Origin: Ferrithrix thermotolerans DSM 19514
GTDB taxonomy: Bacteria; Actinomycetota; Acidimicrobiia; Acidimicrobiales; Ilumatobacteraceae
Reading direction: 5' to 3'
NCBI GenBank assembly: GCA_945860575.1
Contig: CAMAQQ010000009.1
Span: 1-17,795, forward strand
Length of the DNA stretch: 17,795 bases
Made by a program: the position numbers and the translations under genes. Positions within the stretch are counted from its first letter, which is position 1. Each line of letters begins with the position of its first letter. Positions 7,631-14,585 of this stretch are shown one piece after another. The notes under the pieces were generated by a model, which saw nothing but the letters and a program-made list of their open reading frames with translations, was not told the origin of the DNA and ran no database searches.

Positions 7631-7635
7631 CCTCC
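7631..7635 (-). promoter_or_regulatory. Shine-Dalgarno deciding the lemA start
   Basis: GGAGG on the minus strand, five bases before the ATG at 7625. The alternative upstream ATG (7637) overlaps this site and could not use it, so the shorter form is preferred. Confidence 0.75.
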
Positions 7636-7674
7636 ATTTATTGAAATTCACTGGACATCACTGTACTACTTGAA

Positions 7675-8889
7675 TCAAAGTGCGGGATTTTTACGCAACA
7701 CACGATCTGAAAATAGGCGAACAACTCTATTTTTTGGATGATGGTTTGGCGAGAACTGCTCACGTTCAAGAACCGCGTGATACATCTCAACGTAAATTTC
7801 TGCAAGTCGGCTCATTGCGAGTTCAGTAGCCCTGATGAGACCGCCGTCACTGAGTTTTTTGGCAAGTTTTTGATCTGACAACACGCGAGTCAAACCTTCA
7901 GCAAGTTCGGCGATATCTCCAGGTTCAACCAACCACGCGTTCACATCATGAGTACCAACATTGCGATATCCCTCGAGCGAACTTGCGACAACCGGCGTAC
8001 CACTTGCCATCGCCTCAAGAACGACTATTCCAAAAGATTCGCTATGCAATGACGGCGCGCAAAATACCGAGCATTGTGCCAATCGATCAATTTTGTCATC
8101 GTCGGTGATTCTTCCGAGCCACGAAATGCGATCGTCGTGTGCATACTGCTGTTTCAACACCGCGATACCTTCACCGTCTGATGCGATCCACAATTTAACA
8201 TCGTCCGCAAGTTTGGTGAACGCCTCGAGCAGCTCAGCGAGTCCTTTTCTTGGCTCGTATCTGCCGCAAAAGAAAACAATCTTTTCGGCGCTGCGCGAAA
8301 TATTTGGCCGCGCATACAGTTCACTTTCGATGCCATTGAATAAAATTTCATATTCGCCACCCATATAACGATTTGCAAGTTCTCGTGCCTGTGGCGAAAC
8401 AGCAACCCGAACATCAAGATGACTGGCCAGCCAGTTGACCCCCTTGTTGATACGCCCATACCAGGCGATATCTCCTGCCGCGTGAAATGTGCCGATCATC
8501 GGCGCCAACCGCAATAGCAGAGCAGTCTGTGTTGGCCCGGGGGCAATCGGCTCGTGCAAGTGCAAAATATCAAATGCCTCATCGTTGATCGCGCGAATGG
8601 TGCGCAGTGCCGCCGACGGGTCTGGCGCAAGCGGTGCAGTCGAACCATTGGCTGCAGTCGGCAGACTGTTGCCTAGCGGAGTAACAAACGGCTCGGGTGG
8701 CGGTCCATCACATGGGCCGAGAACTCGTGCTTCGTGGCCCATCCGACGTAACTCACGAGCCAAACCAAGAACTTGAGATTGAACCCCGCCTGGAATCGTC
8801 AAACTATATGGGCACACCAATCCGATACGCAGCATCTTTTTGCGCTCGTAGTTTTTTGAGGCATTAACCGGGTTAATTGCCGAATTCAT
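7675..8889 (-). CDS. pimA: PimA-like phosphatidyl-myo-inositol mannosyltransferase (GT4)
   Basis: This resembles PimA, the cytoplasmic-face GDP-mannose-dependent enzyme that adds the first mannose to phosphatidylinositol in PIM synthesis. Residues (404 aa from the ATG at 8889): RIGLVCPYSLTIPGGVQSQV (about 21-40) with the GGV loop, ILHLHEP (108-114), VAVSPQAR, the donor-site FFCGRYEPRKG (207-216), and the C-terminal SESFGIVVLEAMASGTPVV (about 283-301) with the E-x7-E pair (Glu284, Glu292). Homologues start close to MLRIG, which would be the ATG at 8835. That ATG has no ribosome binding site, whereas the ATG at 8889 has TACCGT seven bases upstream (possible leaderless start). The first 18 residues are therefore uncertain. 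The cluster with pgsA and the acyltransferase supports the PIM role, although related GT4 specificities are possible. Confidence 0.88.
   Translation of the reverse strand: MNSAINPVNASKNYERKKMLRIGLVCPYSLTIPGGVQSQVLGLARELRRMGHEARVLGPCDGPPPEPFVTPLGNSLPTAANGSTAPLAPDPSAALRTIRAINDEAFDILHLHEPIAPGPTQTALLLRLAPMIGTFHAAGDIAWYGRINKGVNWLASHLDVRVAVSPQARELANRYMGGEYEILFNGIESELYARPNISRSAEKIVFFCGRYEPRKGLAELLEAFTKLADDVKLWIASDGEGIAVLKQQYAHDDRISWLGRITDDDKIDRLAQCSVFCAPSLHSESFGIVVLEAMASGTPVVASSLEGYRNVGTHDVNAWLVEPGDIAELAEGLTRVLSDQKLAKKLSDGGLIRATELAMSRLAEIYVEMYHAVLEREQFSPNHHPKNRVVRLFSDRVLRKNPAL
8863..8877. promoter_or_regulatory. 15-bp perfect palindrome near the pimA start
   Basis: ATTAACC-G-GGTTAAT is a perfect inverted repeat with a one-base centre at 8870. 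If pimA begins at 8835 it lies 28 bases upstream in the leader and could be an operator. If pimA begins at 8889 it falls in codons 5 to 9. A second GTTAATTG copy occurs at 8929-8936 (the first is 8872-8879). No regulator can be named. Confidence 0.35.
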
Positions 8890-8896
8890 CAACTAC

Positions 8897-8902
8897 ACGG
8901 TA
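8897..8902 (-). promoter_or_regulatory. Possible -10 element (TACCGT) of pimA
   Basis: TACCGT on the minus strand, with seven bases to the ATG at 8889. It fits the TAnnnT pattern with transcription starting at or near the start codon. The same hexamer at the same spacing precedes inhA. No clear -35 is seen. Confidence 0.35.
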
Positions 8903-8933
8903 CGACCTCTCACCGAATTTAGAGCATCGTTAA

Positions 8934-8961
8934 TTGTCTGAACTTAACGGGCAACTAACTT
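8934..8961 (+). promoter_or_regulatory. Candidate promoter of the LLM oxidoreductase gene
   Basis: TTGTCT (8934-8939) and TAACTT (8956-8961) are separated by 16 bases and resemble -35 and -10 elements. The -10 ends six bases before the ATG at 8968. No Shine-Dalgarno is present, so a leaderless transcript is plausible. Confidence 0.4.
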
Positions 8962-8967
8962 GGCACT

Positions 8968-9894
8968 ATGACAAATTCAGAAACATTCAGACCAGCGATC
9001 TCGCTGGTTGCCACGGCCAACAAGCGATCGGCAGTTCTTGAACTAGCCCGACAAGCCGAGACGCTCGGTTTCTCGGGCATCGCATGCCCGAGCCTTGGCG
9101 CCGCAATGGCATTTTGTGTCTCGTTAGCGCACGCAACCAACACAATAAAGTTTTGGACTTCAATTCAGCCGATCTACTACAGCCATGCAATCGAGATGGG
9201 CAACACCGCTGCGCACATTCACGAAATTTCTAACAAGCGATTTAGCCTCGGTCTTGGCGTTAGTCATGGACCTGTCATCAGCCGACTGGGTGCAACAACC
9301 GCGACACCACTGGCTGATATAAAAAATTATCTCGAGACAATGCGTTCACATGAAAGGTTTTCAGGCGAACTACCACCAATTTATTTGGCGGCTCTTCGCA
9401 ATAAAATGTTGGATCTTGCAACAGAAATTTCTCAGGGTGCAATTTGGGCCAATGCTGCGCTGAGCAACATCACTCAACAACTCTCACGCGTCAAAGCACC
9501 ATCAGATAAAGATCTATTTTTTGCGAACATGGTTCCGACCGTTATCAGCGACGATATTTCAGCCGCCCAAGCAATACATCGCAAGACTTTGGTTGGCTAT
9601 GTTTCACTTCCGAATTATCGAAACTATTGGCGCTCATGTGGTTATGACGAGCAGATTGATGCATTTGAAAAAATACTTGAATCACCCAATAAAGAAACCC
9701 GCTCTGGCGAAATTATTGCTGCGATGGATAATCAGTGGTTGAACGATTGCACAATTTCTGGTGACAGTGACACGGTTCGTGAGGCTCTCTGGAGTTGGTC
9801 ACAGGCTGGCGTTCTTCCGATTGCTGTAATGTCGTCGACTTCTGGCGGGCAGGCTAAAGCAGTCGCCGAATTGTTTGCGGCGTATGCAAATTAA
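8968..9894 (+). CDS. LLM-class flavin/F420-dependent oxidoreductase
   Basis: A 308-residue protein of the bacterial luciferase-like superfamily. Actinobacterial members resembling this one commonly use F420H2 (for example MSMEG/Rv-type LLM F420 oxidoreductases); the substrate is unknown. Visible hallmarks are ELARQAETLGFSGIACPSLG (barrel strand and helix near 24-43), the ISNKRFSLGLGVSHGP segment (about 87-102), PPIYLAALRNKMLDLATEISQGAIWAN (about 136-162), and a C-terminal SGDSDTVREAL-x-x-W helix that recurs in the family. It is the only complete plus-strand gene. It sits between pimA and the acyltransferase in the opposite orientation, and its TAA overlaps the acyltransferase stop within a shared TTAA. 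An F420-NADPH oxidoreductase gene elsewhere in the window makes F420 use likely, but FMN use cannot be excluded. Confidence 0.85.
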   Translation: MTNSETFRPAISLVATANKRSAVLELARQAETLGFSGIACPSLGAAMAFCVSLAHATNTIKFWTSIQPIYYSHAIEMGNTAAHIHEISNKRFSLGLGVSHGPVISRLGATTATPLADIKNYLETMRSHERFSGELPPIYLAALRNKMLDLATEISQGAIWANAALSNITQQLSRVKAPSDKDLFFANMVPTVISDDISAAQAIHRKTLVGYVSLPNYRNYWRSCGYDEQIDAFEKILESPNKETRSGEIIAAMDNQWLNDCTISGDSDTVREALWSWSQAGVLPIAVMSSTSGGQAKAVAELFAAYAN

Positions 9895-10820
9895 TTTGTC
9901 TTAGAAACTGGATCAAAAGCGATATCACTCGGCCAATTTGGTTGAAACAAATGCCACTGCGCCGGATCACGGCGAATCAATAGTTCAAGTTCGTTTGCCA
10001 AATCTTGTGAAATTCTTTGCAGATCTTCTCTTAGCGTTGCGAGTCGTCTGACTTCAAGTGCTGGTCGCACAATTGTTTCGTGGCCATCCAGGCGTTTTGA
10101 AAAATAGGTAGCGAGCGGTACGAGAGCGGCACCCGTTCGCAATGCAAAAAAAGCAGGACCAGTCGGGATAGTCGTTCTCTCACCAAAGAACTCGACTTCA
10201 ATACCCGTGCCTTGAATATCACGGTCACTTAAAAGTGCGACGATTTCATTTCTCGCAAGCGCTTGTTGCACCGCAACACCTGCACTGTCATCAAGCGGAA
10301 TCACTTGAACACCATATTTTTTGCGAAGCTGCAAAAACATTTCAAACAACTGCGGCGATTCAAGTTTCTCGACTACGGCGTTGAGTCTGTGACCGTGCTG
10401 TATTAACCACCGACCCGACCACTCCCATCCACCTAGGTGCGGCAATGCAAGGATGACGCCTTTGCCAAGTTGGAGACCAGATTCAATATGTTCAAAGCCT
10501 TCAATTGAGACCCCTGACTGAATTTGTTTTGCATTCAAAAGTGGCAGACGAAAAGTTTCAATGTAGTAACGGGCATAACTCTCGTAGGATTTTTGCACTG
10601 CACGACGAATGTGTCGGTCACTTAGCTGTGGTTGAATGCGACGCATGTGTCTCGAAACAATTGTGCGCTTTTTACGCATCGCAATCGTCACTACTGGAAC
10701 CAACACTGCGGTCAACACGGCAATGACAAACTTTGGACTAATTCTCGTCAGCATCGCGACGCAGCGATAGCCAAAAACAACTAACGAATCAGAACGCTTT
10801 TTGTTAGGCGCTGGTGTCAC
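9891..10820 (-). CDS. Lysophospholipid/PIM acyltransferase (PatA/LpxL-HtrB family)
   Basis: A 309-residue LABLAT-family acyltransferase. In the equivalent mycobacterial position the protein (Rv2611c, PatA) acylates the mannose of PIM, and this product probably does the same or acts on a related glycolipid. The catalytic HX4E motif is in LPHLGGWEW (His128, Glu133). A membrane-associating hydrophobic region lies at about 30-47 (PKFVIAVLTAVLVPVVTIA). ALLSDRDIQGTGIEVEFFGERTTIPTGPAFFAL is the family's substrate-pocket stretch. The start is a GTG overlapping the pgsA stop as GTGA (10817-10820), so it is translationally coupled to pgsA. Its stop overlaps that of the convergent oxidoreductase gene. 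The normal downstream partner pimA is cut off by that reversed gene. Confidence 0.88.
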   Translation of the reverse strand: MTPAPNKKRSDSLVVFGYRCVAMLTRISPKFVIAVLTAVLVPVVTIAMRKKRTIVSRHMRRIQPQLSDRHIRRAVQKSYESYARYYIETFRLPLLNAKQIQSGVSIEGFEHIESGLQLGKGVILALPHLGGWEWSGRWLIQHGHRLNAVVEKLESPQLFEMFLQLRKKYGVQVIPLDDSAGVAVQQALARNEIVALLSDRDIQGTGIEVEFFGERTTIPTGPAFFALRTGAALVPLATYFSKRLDGHETIVRPALEVRRLATLREDLQRISQDLANELELLIRRDPAQWHLFQPNWPSDIAFDPVSKTN

Positions 10821-11506
10821 TTCATATTGCGACGGCGCGACAGACGCATTCGTCGATCGGCTCGTAATGCACTTCGAGAAGCGCGACGAGACTGCCGTAA
10901 TGCAACCCGCTCGGCTGTTGCTGGCGCAATTGCCGCTTGTTTCCAGACCTTAAGAAAGCGTTGCACCGCTGTGATCGTGCAAAGAATCAGCATCAACCAC
11001 ATCACCCAAAACAACAGCGCATCGAACAGCAAGCCAACGCAAAGCAAGATAATTCGTTCGGCGCGCTCCATTAACCCACCCTTGGCGGCCAACCCGAGTG
11101 ACTCAGCCTTGGCCCGCTGATATGAAATCAACGAAGAAACCGCCATTACTGCGAATGGCAAAACTGAGGCGTGCGCACCCCGCTGAGAACCTAAAAACCA
11201 TGCGACGCCACCCAGCAAAACTGCATCTGTTACACGATCAATCGTTGAATCAAAAAAAGCACCACGCTGGCTGCTTTGATTTGACGCCTTGGCTAATGCG
11301 CCATCAAACAAATCTGGCAATGCCGCACATATTACGAGTAGTAGACCAACCTGCAGTTGTCCAAGTGCAATCGTTACCGCAGCAAAACAGGCGACAATTA
11401 GGCCAATGATCGTCAGATGGTCTGGGGAAAGCTTCGTTCGCCTTAACAATTCACCCACGGGGCGAACAATGCGTTCGACTTCTTTTTTAAACCTGCCGTC
11501 AAACAT
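10817..11506 (-). CDS. pgsA: PgsA, CDP-alcohol phosphatidyltransferase (phosphatidylinositol phosphate synthase type)
   Basis: An integral membrane enzyme that condenses CDP-diacylglycerol with an inositol phosphate acceptor, the first step toward phosphatidylinositol and PIMs in actinobacteria. The 229-residue protein carries the CDP-alcohol phosphotransferase signature as D-x2-DG-x2-A-K-x8-G-x3-D-x3-D: Asp65, Asp68, Gly69, Ala72, Lys73, Gly82, Asp86, Asp90. The usual Arg after Ala is Lys here. Several hydrophobic helices (about 31-48, 51-66, 94-106, 116-128, 150-180) follow the family topology. GGLMERAERIILL is close to the mycobacterial PgsA1 sequence as I recall it. The C-terminal 40 residues are strikingly Arg-rich. 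It is coupled to the acyltransferase by a GTGA overlap. Upstream, TAGGCT lies six bases before the ATG. Confidence 0.93.
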   Translation of the reverse strand: MFDGRFKKEVERIVRPVGELLRRTKLSPDHLTIIGLIVACFAAVTIALGQLQVGLLLVICAALPDLFDGALAKASNQSSQRGAFFDSTIDRVTDAVLLGGVAWFLGSQRGAHASVLPFAVMAVSSLISYQRAKAESLGLAAKGGLMERAERIILLCVGLLFDALLFWVMWLMLILCTITAVQRFLKVWKQAAIAPATAERVALRQSRRASRSALRADRRMRLSRRRNMK

Positions 11507-11512
11507 ACAAAC

Positions 11513-11518
11513 AGCCTA
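11513..11518 (-). promoter_or_regulatory. Possible -10 element (TAGGCT) before pgsA
   Basis: TAGGCT on the minus strand, followed by six bases and the pgsA ATG at 11506. It may start an internal leaderless transcript. The AGG within it could alternatively act as a weak Shine-Dalgarno at 8-base spacing. Confidence 0.25.
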
Positions 11519-11543
11519 GTGCAATATCGCTGAAGCAGTCTTG

Positions 11544-12032
11544 CTAACTGTCTGGGTTTGCTTCAACGAGACACTCAACAATGCGCGCATCAATTGCATC
11601 AATCAACACGAGACCGCGTTGCAGTGGTGGTTCTTGTTCGCTGTAACAAAAAACGCGCCATGTTGGACGACTACGAAAGCCACGCCAAACTTGTTGTGCT
11701 GAAGCATGACCAACAGCGAAACCAACGGCACGAGTTGCGTGGATAAGCGCAAGTTTTTCGTCAACAGTCATTCGCCATGATGATGACAAAGAATAAAAAC
11801 CAAAAACACTCAACAAGACTGCAGACCAGAGAAAACCATCGCTGACCAAACCATTTTCGTTGGTGTGTTGCGTTGTCCAAAGAATCGAACACAGCGCGGC
11901 GATGCCGAGATATAACCAAGCCGGTATTTTGCGTCGACTGTTATCGGGAAACATGTATGGCCCGACAAATGCGGACACGTTTAGATCATCGGGTAGTGAA
12001 TCGCGAATTTCACCCGCTGACTCTGAAGTCAT
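11544..12032 (-). CDS. Small two-helix membrane protein of unknown function
   Basis: I do not recognise this family. From the ATG at 12032 the product has 162 residues; an ATG at 12050 would give 168. The order is an acidic polar N-terminus (about 1-25), a short KIPAW boundary, transmembrane helix 1 (about 38-53, AWLYLGIAALCSILW), a short extracytoplasmic turn (TTQHTNENGLVSDG), helix 2 (about 67-83, FLWSAVLLSVFGFYSLS) and a cytoplasmic C-terminal domain of about 75 residues. That domain contains WRGFRSRPTWRVFCYSEQEPPLQRGLVLIDAIDARIVE, which looks like a compact alpha/beta fold. The preferred start forms a TGATG overlap with the HIT gene stop, so the two are translationally coupled. Its place between the HIT and pgsA genes suggests an envelope-lipid or membrane-adaptor role, but that is inference. 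Confidence 0.75.
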   Translation of the reverse strand: MTSESAGEIRDSLPDDLNVSAFVGPYMFPDNSRRKIPAWLYLGIAALCSILWTTQHTNENGLVSDGFLWSAVLLSVFGFYSLSSSWRMTVDEKLALIHATRAVGFAVGHASAQQVWRGFRSRPTWRVFCYSEQEPPLQRGLVLIDAIDARIVECLVEANPDS

Positions 12033-12538
12033 CAACTTGTCGTCTTCCATGCTGACCGAATTCTAGAGGCACTGACATCCAGTGCTTCCGGCAAAATCTT
12101 TGTGTTAGCGGTCACGACCATAAAATTGGTGTCACCACTCCAACGACCGACGACATGAACATGCAGATGCTGAGCAATGCTTCCACCAGCCGCTGCACCA
12201 AGGTTGAGACCGACATTGAGTGCCTCAGGTTTGTAAACAGACTTGACGACCTTTGTTGCATGTGTGACAGTTGCCCAAAGTTCACTTGTCTCTTCGGCAC
12301 TCAACAATTCAAGATCAGCAACTTCACGATATGGAACCACCAACAAGTGCCCAGATGTATAAGGGAAAGCATTCATTATTGTGAAAACAGTTTCACCGCG
12401 ATGCACGATGTAGCTCTGCTCATCGCTCAGATCACTCTTTAAAATCTGGGTAAAAATTGATGCATCGCTGGTGCTTCGCGTGTCTTGACCGTGCATCACA
12501 TAATCGGCGCGCCAGCCGTTCCAGATCCGGTCTAACAT
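12032..12538 (-). CDS. HIT-family hydrolase, Ap4A phosphorylase-like
   Basis: A histidine-triad nucleotide-binding protein of 168 residues, most like the actinobacterial HIT protein found between thrS and pgsA (Rv2613c, reported as a diadenosine tetraphosphate phosphorylase). The triad is QHLHVHVV (His124, His126, His128), with His126 the expected nucleophile. Upstream are VFTIMNAFPYTSGHLLVVPYREVADL (about 51-76) and the nucleotide-site segment NVGLNLGAAAGGSIAQ. The N-terminal LDRIWNGWRADYV matches the aromatic lead sequence of this subgroup and supports the ATG at 12538. The CxxC zinc pair of some HIT proteins is absent, which is normal for this subgroup as I recall it. thrS ends 39 bases upstream, and Ap4A is a by-product of aminoacyl-tRNA synthetases, so the pairing makes sense. 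Confidence 0.92.
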   Translation of the reverse strand: MLDRIWNGWRADYVMHGQDTRSTSDASIFTQILKSDLSDEQSYIVHRGETVFTIMNAFPYTSGHLLVVPYREVADLELLSAEETSELWATVTHATKVVKSVYKPEALNVGLNLGAAAGGSIAQHLHVHVVGRWSGDTNFMVVTANTKILPEALDVSASRIRSAWKTTS

Positions 12539-12577
12539 TTTTCGACTTTTGATGATTCGCGTTCAACCATGTCGTTT

Positions 12578-14557
12578 CTACTTAATCTCTTGACCGACAT
12601 CGTCAGCGAGTTGTTGGATGAAATCATTCAGCGAGACATCTCGAATTACATCGCCGCCTCGCGGATTCACGCCGACAGTCGCATGGGCAATGTCATCATC
12701 ACCAACAACTAGTACGTAAGGTATGCGCTCTAACTTCGACGCACGAATGCGTTTGCCAAGTTGCTCGTCAGCAACTAATTGATCCACCCGATAACCGAGT
12801 TTGCCCAGTGTCTCTGCAACTTGAAGCGCGTACTGCTCGTGAGCCGAAGCAACTGCCAACACGCGAACTTGTATCGGTGCCAACCAAGTCGGAAACGCCC
12901 CGCCGTAATGCTCAAGCAATACACCAAAGAAGCGTTCAATCGAACCGAACAACGCGCGATGCAACATGATCGGACGCTTTCTTGCATTATCTGTCGCGAT
13001 GTATTCAAGACCGAAACGCTCGGGCAAGTTAAAGTCGCACTGAATCGTGCTCAACTGCCATTTTCTGCCGATCGCGTCGCGCACATCAATGTCGATTTTG
13101 GGTCCATAAAAAGCTGCGTCACCCGGAGCCACCGTGTACGACAACCCGTGACGCTCCAGTGCTTCTTTCAATGCCTCGGTGGCTTTACCCCAAATTTCGT
13201 CGGATCCCACCGATTTTTCGGGATTGCGAGTACTCAATTTGAAATCAAAATCATTGAAGCCGAACCTGCGCAAGACACTCAACACGAAATCTAGAAGTGA
13301 CGCGATTTCATCCGCCATTTGTTCTTCACTACAGAAAATGTGGCTGTCATCTTGAGTGAAGCCACGAATGCGAAGCAAACCATGCAGGGTTCCAGCGCGT
13401 TCGTAGCGATAAACGGTGCCGAGTTCGAACAAGCGCAACGGTAATTCGCGATAACTGCGTTGGCGGTCACGATAGATCAAACAGTGCATCGGGCAGTTCA
13501 TCGGTTTCGGATAGTAGGTTCCGTTGTCCATCTCCATCGGTGGATACATTCCGTCTTTGTAGAACTGCAAGTGCCCGGATGTTTCGAACAAGTGTGCGTT
13601 CGCCAAGTGTGGAGTGAACACAAATTTGTATCCACCGTTTTGGTGACGCTCGCGACTGTAATCCTCCATAAGTTTGCGAACGATGCCACCCTTTGGATGC
13701 CACACTGCAAGCCCGCCACCAAGTTCTTGCGGAAACGAAAGTAAATCCATTTCAACCGCCAAACGGCGATGATCGCGCTTTTCGGCTTCTTCAAGTCGAT
13801 GCAGGTGTTCGACCAACGCCGCCTTTGACTCCCACGCAGTGCCGTAAATGCGTTGCAACATCGGACCTTTTTCGTTGCCGCGCCAGTAGGCGCCTGCAAC
13901 TTTCATCAATGCAAAATGACCGAGTCGACTCGTTGATGGCACATGTGGCCCGCGGCAGAGATCGACGAAATTTTCTGTATTCCGATAAACGCTCACGGCA
14001 TCTGCACTGCCTGCTTCACCGGCATCACTTGAGTCTGCATCACCCTGTGTGACGCGTTCAATGATTTCACACTTGTATGGCTGATCAGAAAAAAGCTTCA
14101 GCGCATCGCTAGCCGACATCTCTGCGCGCACAAACGGTTGATCGGCGGCGACGATCTCTTGCATCCGTTGCTGAATCATTGCCAGATCGTCGTCACTGAA
14201 TGTTTTTGAGTTTGGCAACTCAAAGTCGTAATAAAAACCATCTTCGATTGCAGGGCCAATTGAAAACTTCGCGCCTTTGAAAAGTTGCACGACCGCTTGG
14301 GCCAAAACATGGGCAGTCGAGTGGCGCAGAACATGGCGACCAGCATCTGAATCTGCGGTAATTATTGAAACTTTTGCGCCCTCAACGAGAGAATCCCCCA
14401 AATCGGTCTCAACACCATTGACGACCGTCGCCACTGCCGCCTGACCCAGACGCTTGCCAATTGACATCGCAAGATCAAGACCTGTCGAGCCGATCGGTAA
14501 CTCACGAACCGAATCGTCAGGAAGCCGAACAGTAATCGTGGAGTTATTCAGAGTCAT
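12578..14557 (-). CDS. thrS: ThrS, threonyl-tRNA synthetase
   Basis: A class II aminoacyl-tRNA synthetase of 659 residues with complete domain order. The TGS domain is at about 6-66 (ITVRLPDDSVRELPIGSTGLDLA). The editing domain has HSTAH (His79, His83) and CRGPH (Cys201, His205). The catalytic core has zinc ligands Cys355 (PMNCPMH), His406 (DDSHIF) and His533 (MLHRALFGSIERF), and motif 2 is FELGTVYRYERAGTLHGLLRIRGFTQDD. The C-terminal anticodon-binding domain begins near 560 (PIQVRVLAVA). An Asp/Ala/Ser-rich loop at about 171-188 lies in the editing domain, as in other actinobacterial enzymes. The start codon sits in a 12-bp palindrome. It follows the PlsC-type gene by 28 bases. Confidence 0.97.
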   Translation of the reverse strand: MTLNNSTITVRLPDDSVRELPIGSTGLDLAMSIGKRLGQAAVATVVNGVETDLGDSLVEGAKVSIITADSDAGRHVLRHSTAHVLAQAVVQLFKGAKFSIGPAIEDGFYYDFELPNSKTFSDDDLAMIQQRMQEIVAADQPFVRAEMSASDALKLFSDQPYKCEIIERVTQGDADSSDAGEAGSADAVSVYRNTENFVDLCRGPHVPSTSRLGHFALMKVAGAYWRGNEKGPMLQRIYGTAWESKAALVEHLHRLEEAEKRDHRRLAVEMDLLSFPQELGGGLAVWHPKGGIVRKLMEDYSRERHQNGGYKFVFTPHLANAHLFETSGHLQFYKDGMYPPMEMDNGTYYPKPMNCPMHCLIYRDRQRSYRELPLRLFELGTVYRYERAGTLHGLLRIRGFTQDDSHIFCSEEQMADEIASLLDFVLSVLRRFGFNDFDFKLSTRNPEKSVGSDEIWGKATEALKEALERHGLSYTVAPGDAAFYGPKIDIDVRDAIGRKWQLSTIQCDFNLPERFGLEYIATDNARKRPIMLHRALFGSIERFFGVLLEHYGGAFPTWLAPIQVRVLAVASAHEQYALQVAETLGKLGYRVDQLVADEQLGKRIRASKLERIPYVLVVGDDDIAHATVGVNPRGGDVIRDVSLNDFIQQLADDVGQEIK

Positions 14558-14562
14558 GACTC
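14551..14562. promoter_or_regulatory. 12-bp palindrome spanning the thrS start codon
   Basis: GAGTCATGACTC is a perfect palindrome with the thrS ATG at its centre. On the minus strand it is flanked by direct copies of TGAAT. In mRNA it could form a small stem or be a protein site that limits initiation. No T-box-like leader is seen, since the gap to the upstream gene is only 28 bases. Confidence 0.3.
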
Positions 14563-14585
14563 ATTCAGTCTAGATTGTGGAAGTT

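Noticed and set aside
12440..12460. Loss of the CxxC zinc pair in the HIT protein
   Set aside because: The actinobacterial subgroup represented by Rv2613c also lacks it, so this is not a defect.
12779..13294. 171-codon open frame on the plus strand antisense to thrS
   Set aside because: It lies wholly inside thrS, whose motifs are complete, and its translation (Cys- and Arg-rich, no family features) looks like a frame shadow.
13988..14047. Asp/Ala/Ser-rich loop in ThrS as an unusual insertion
   Set aside because: Actinobacterial threonyl-tRNA synthetases as I recall them have an acidic loop of similar length at this point in the editing domain.
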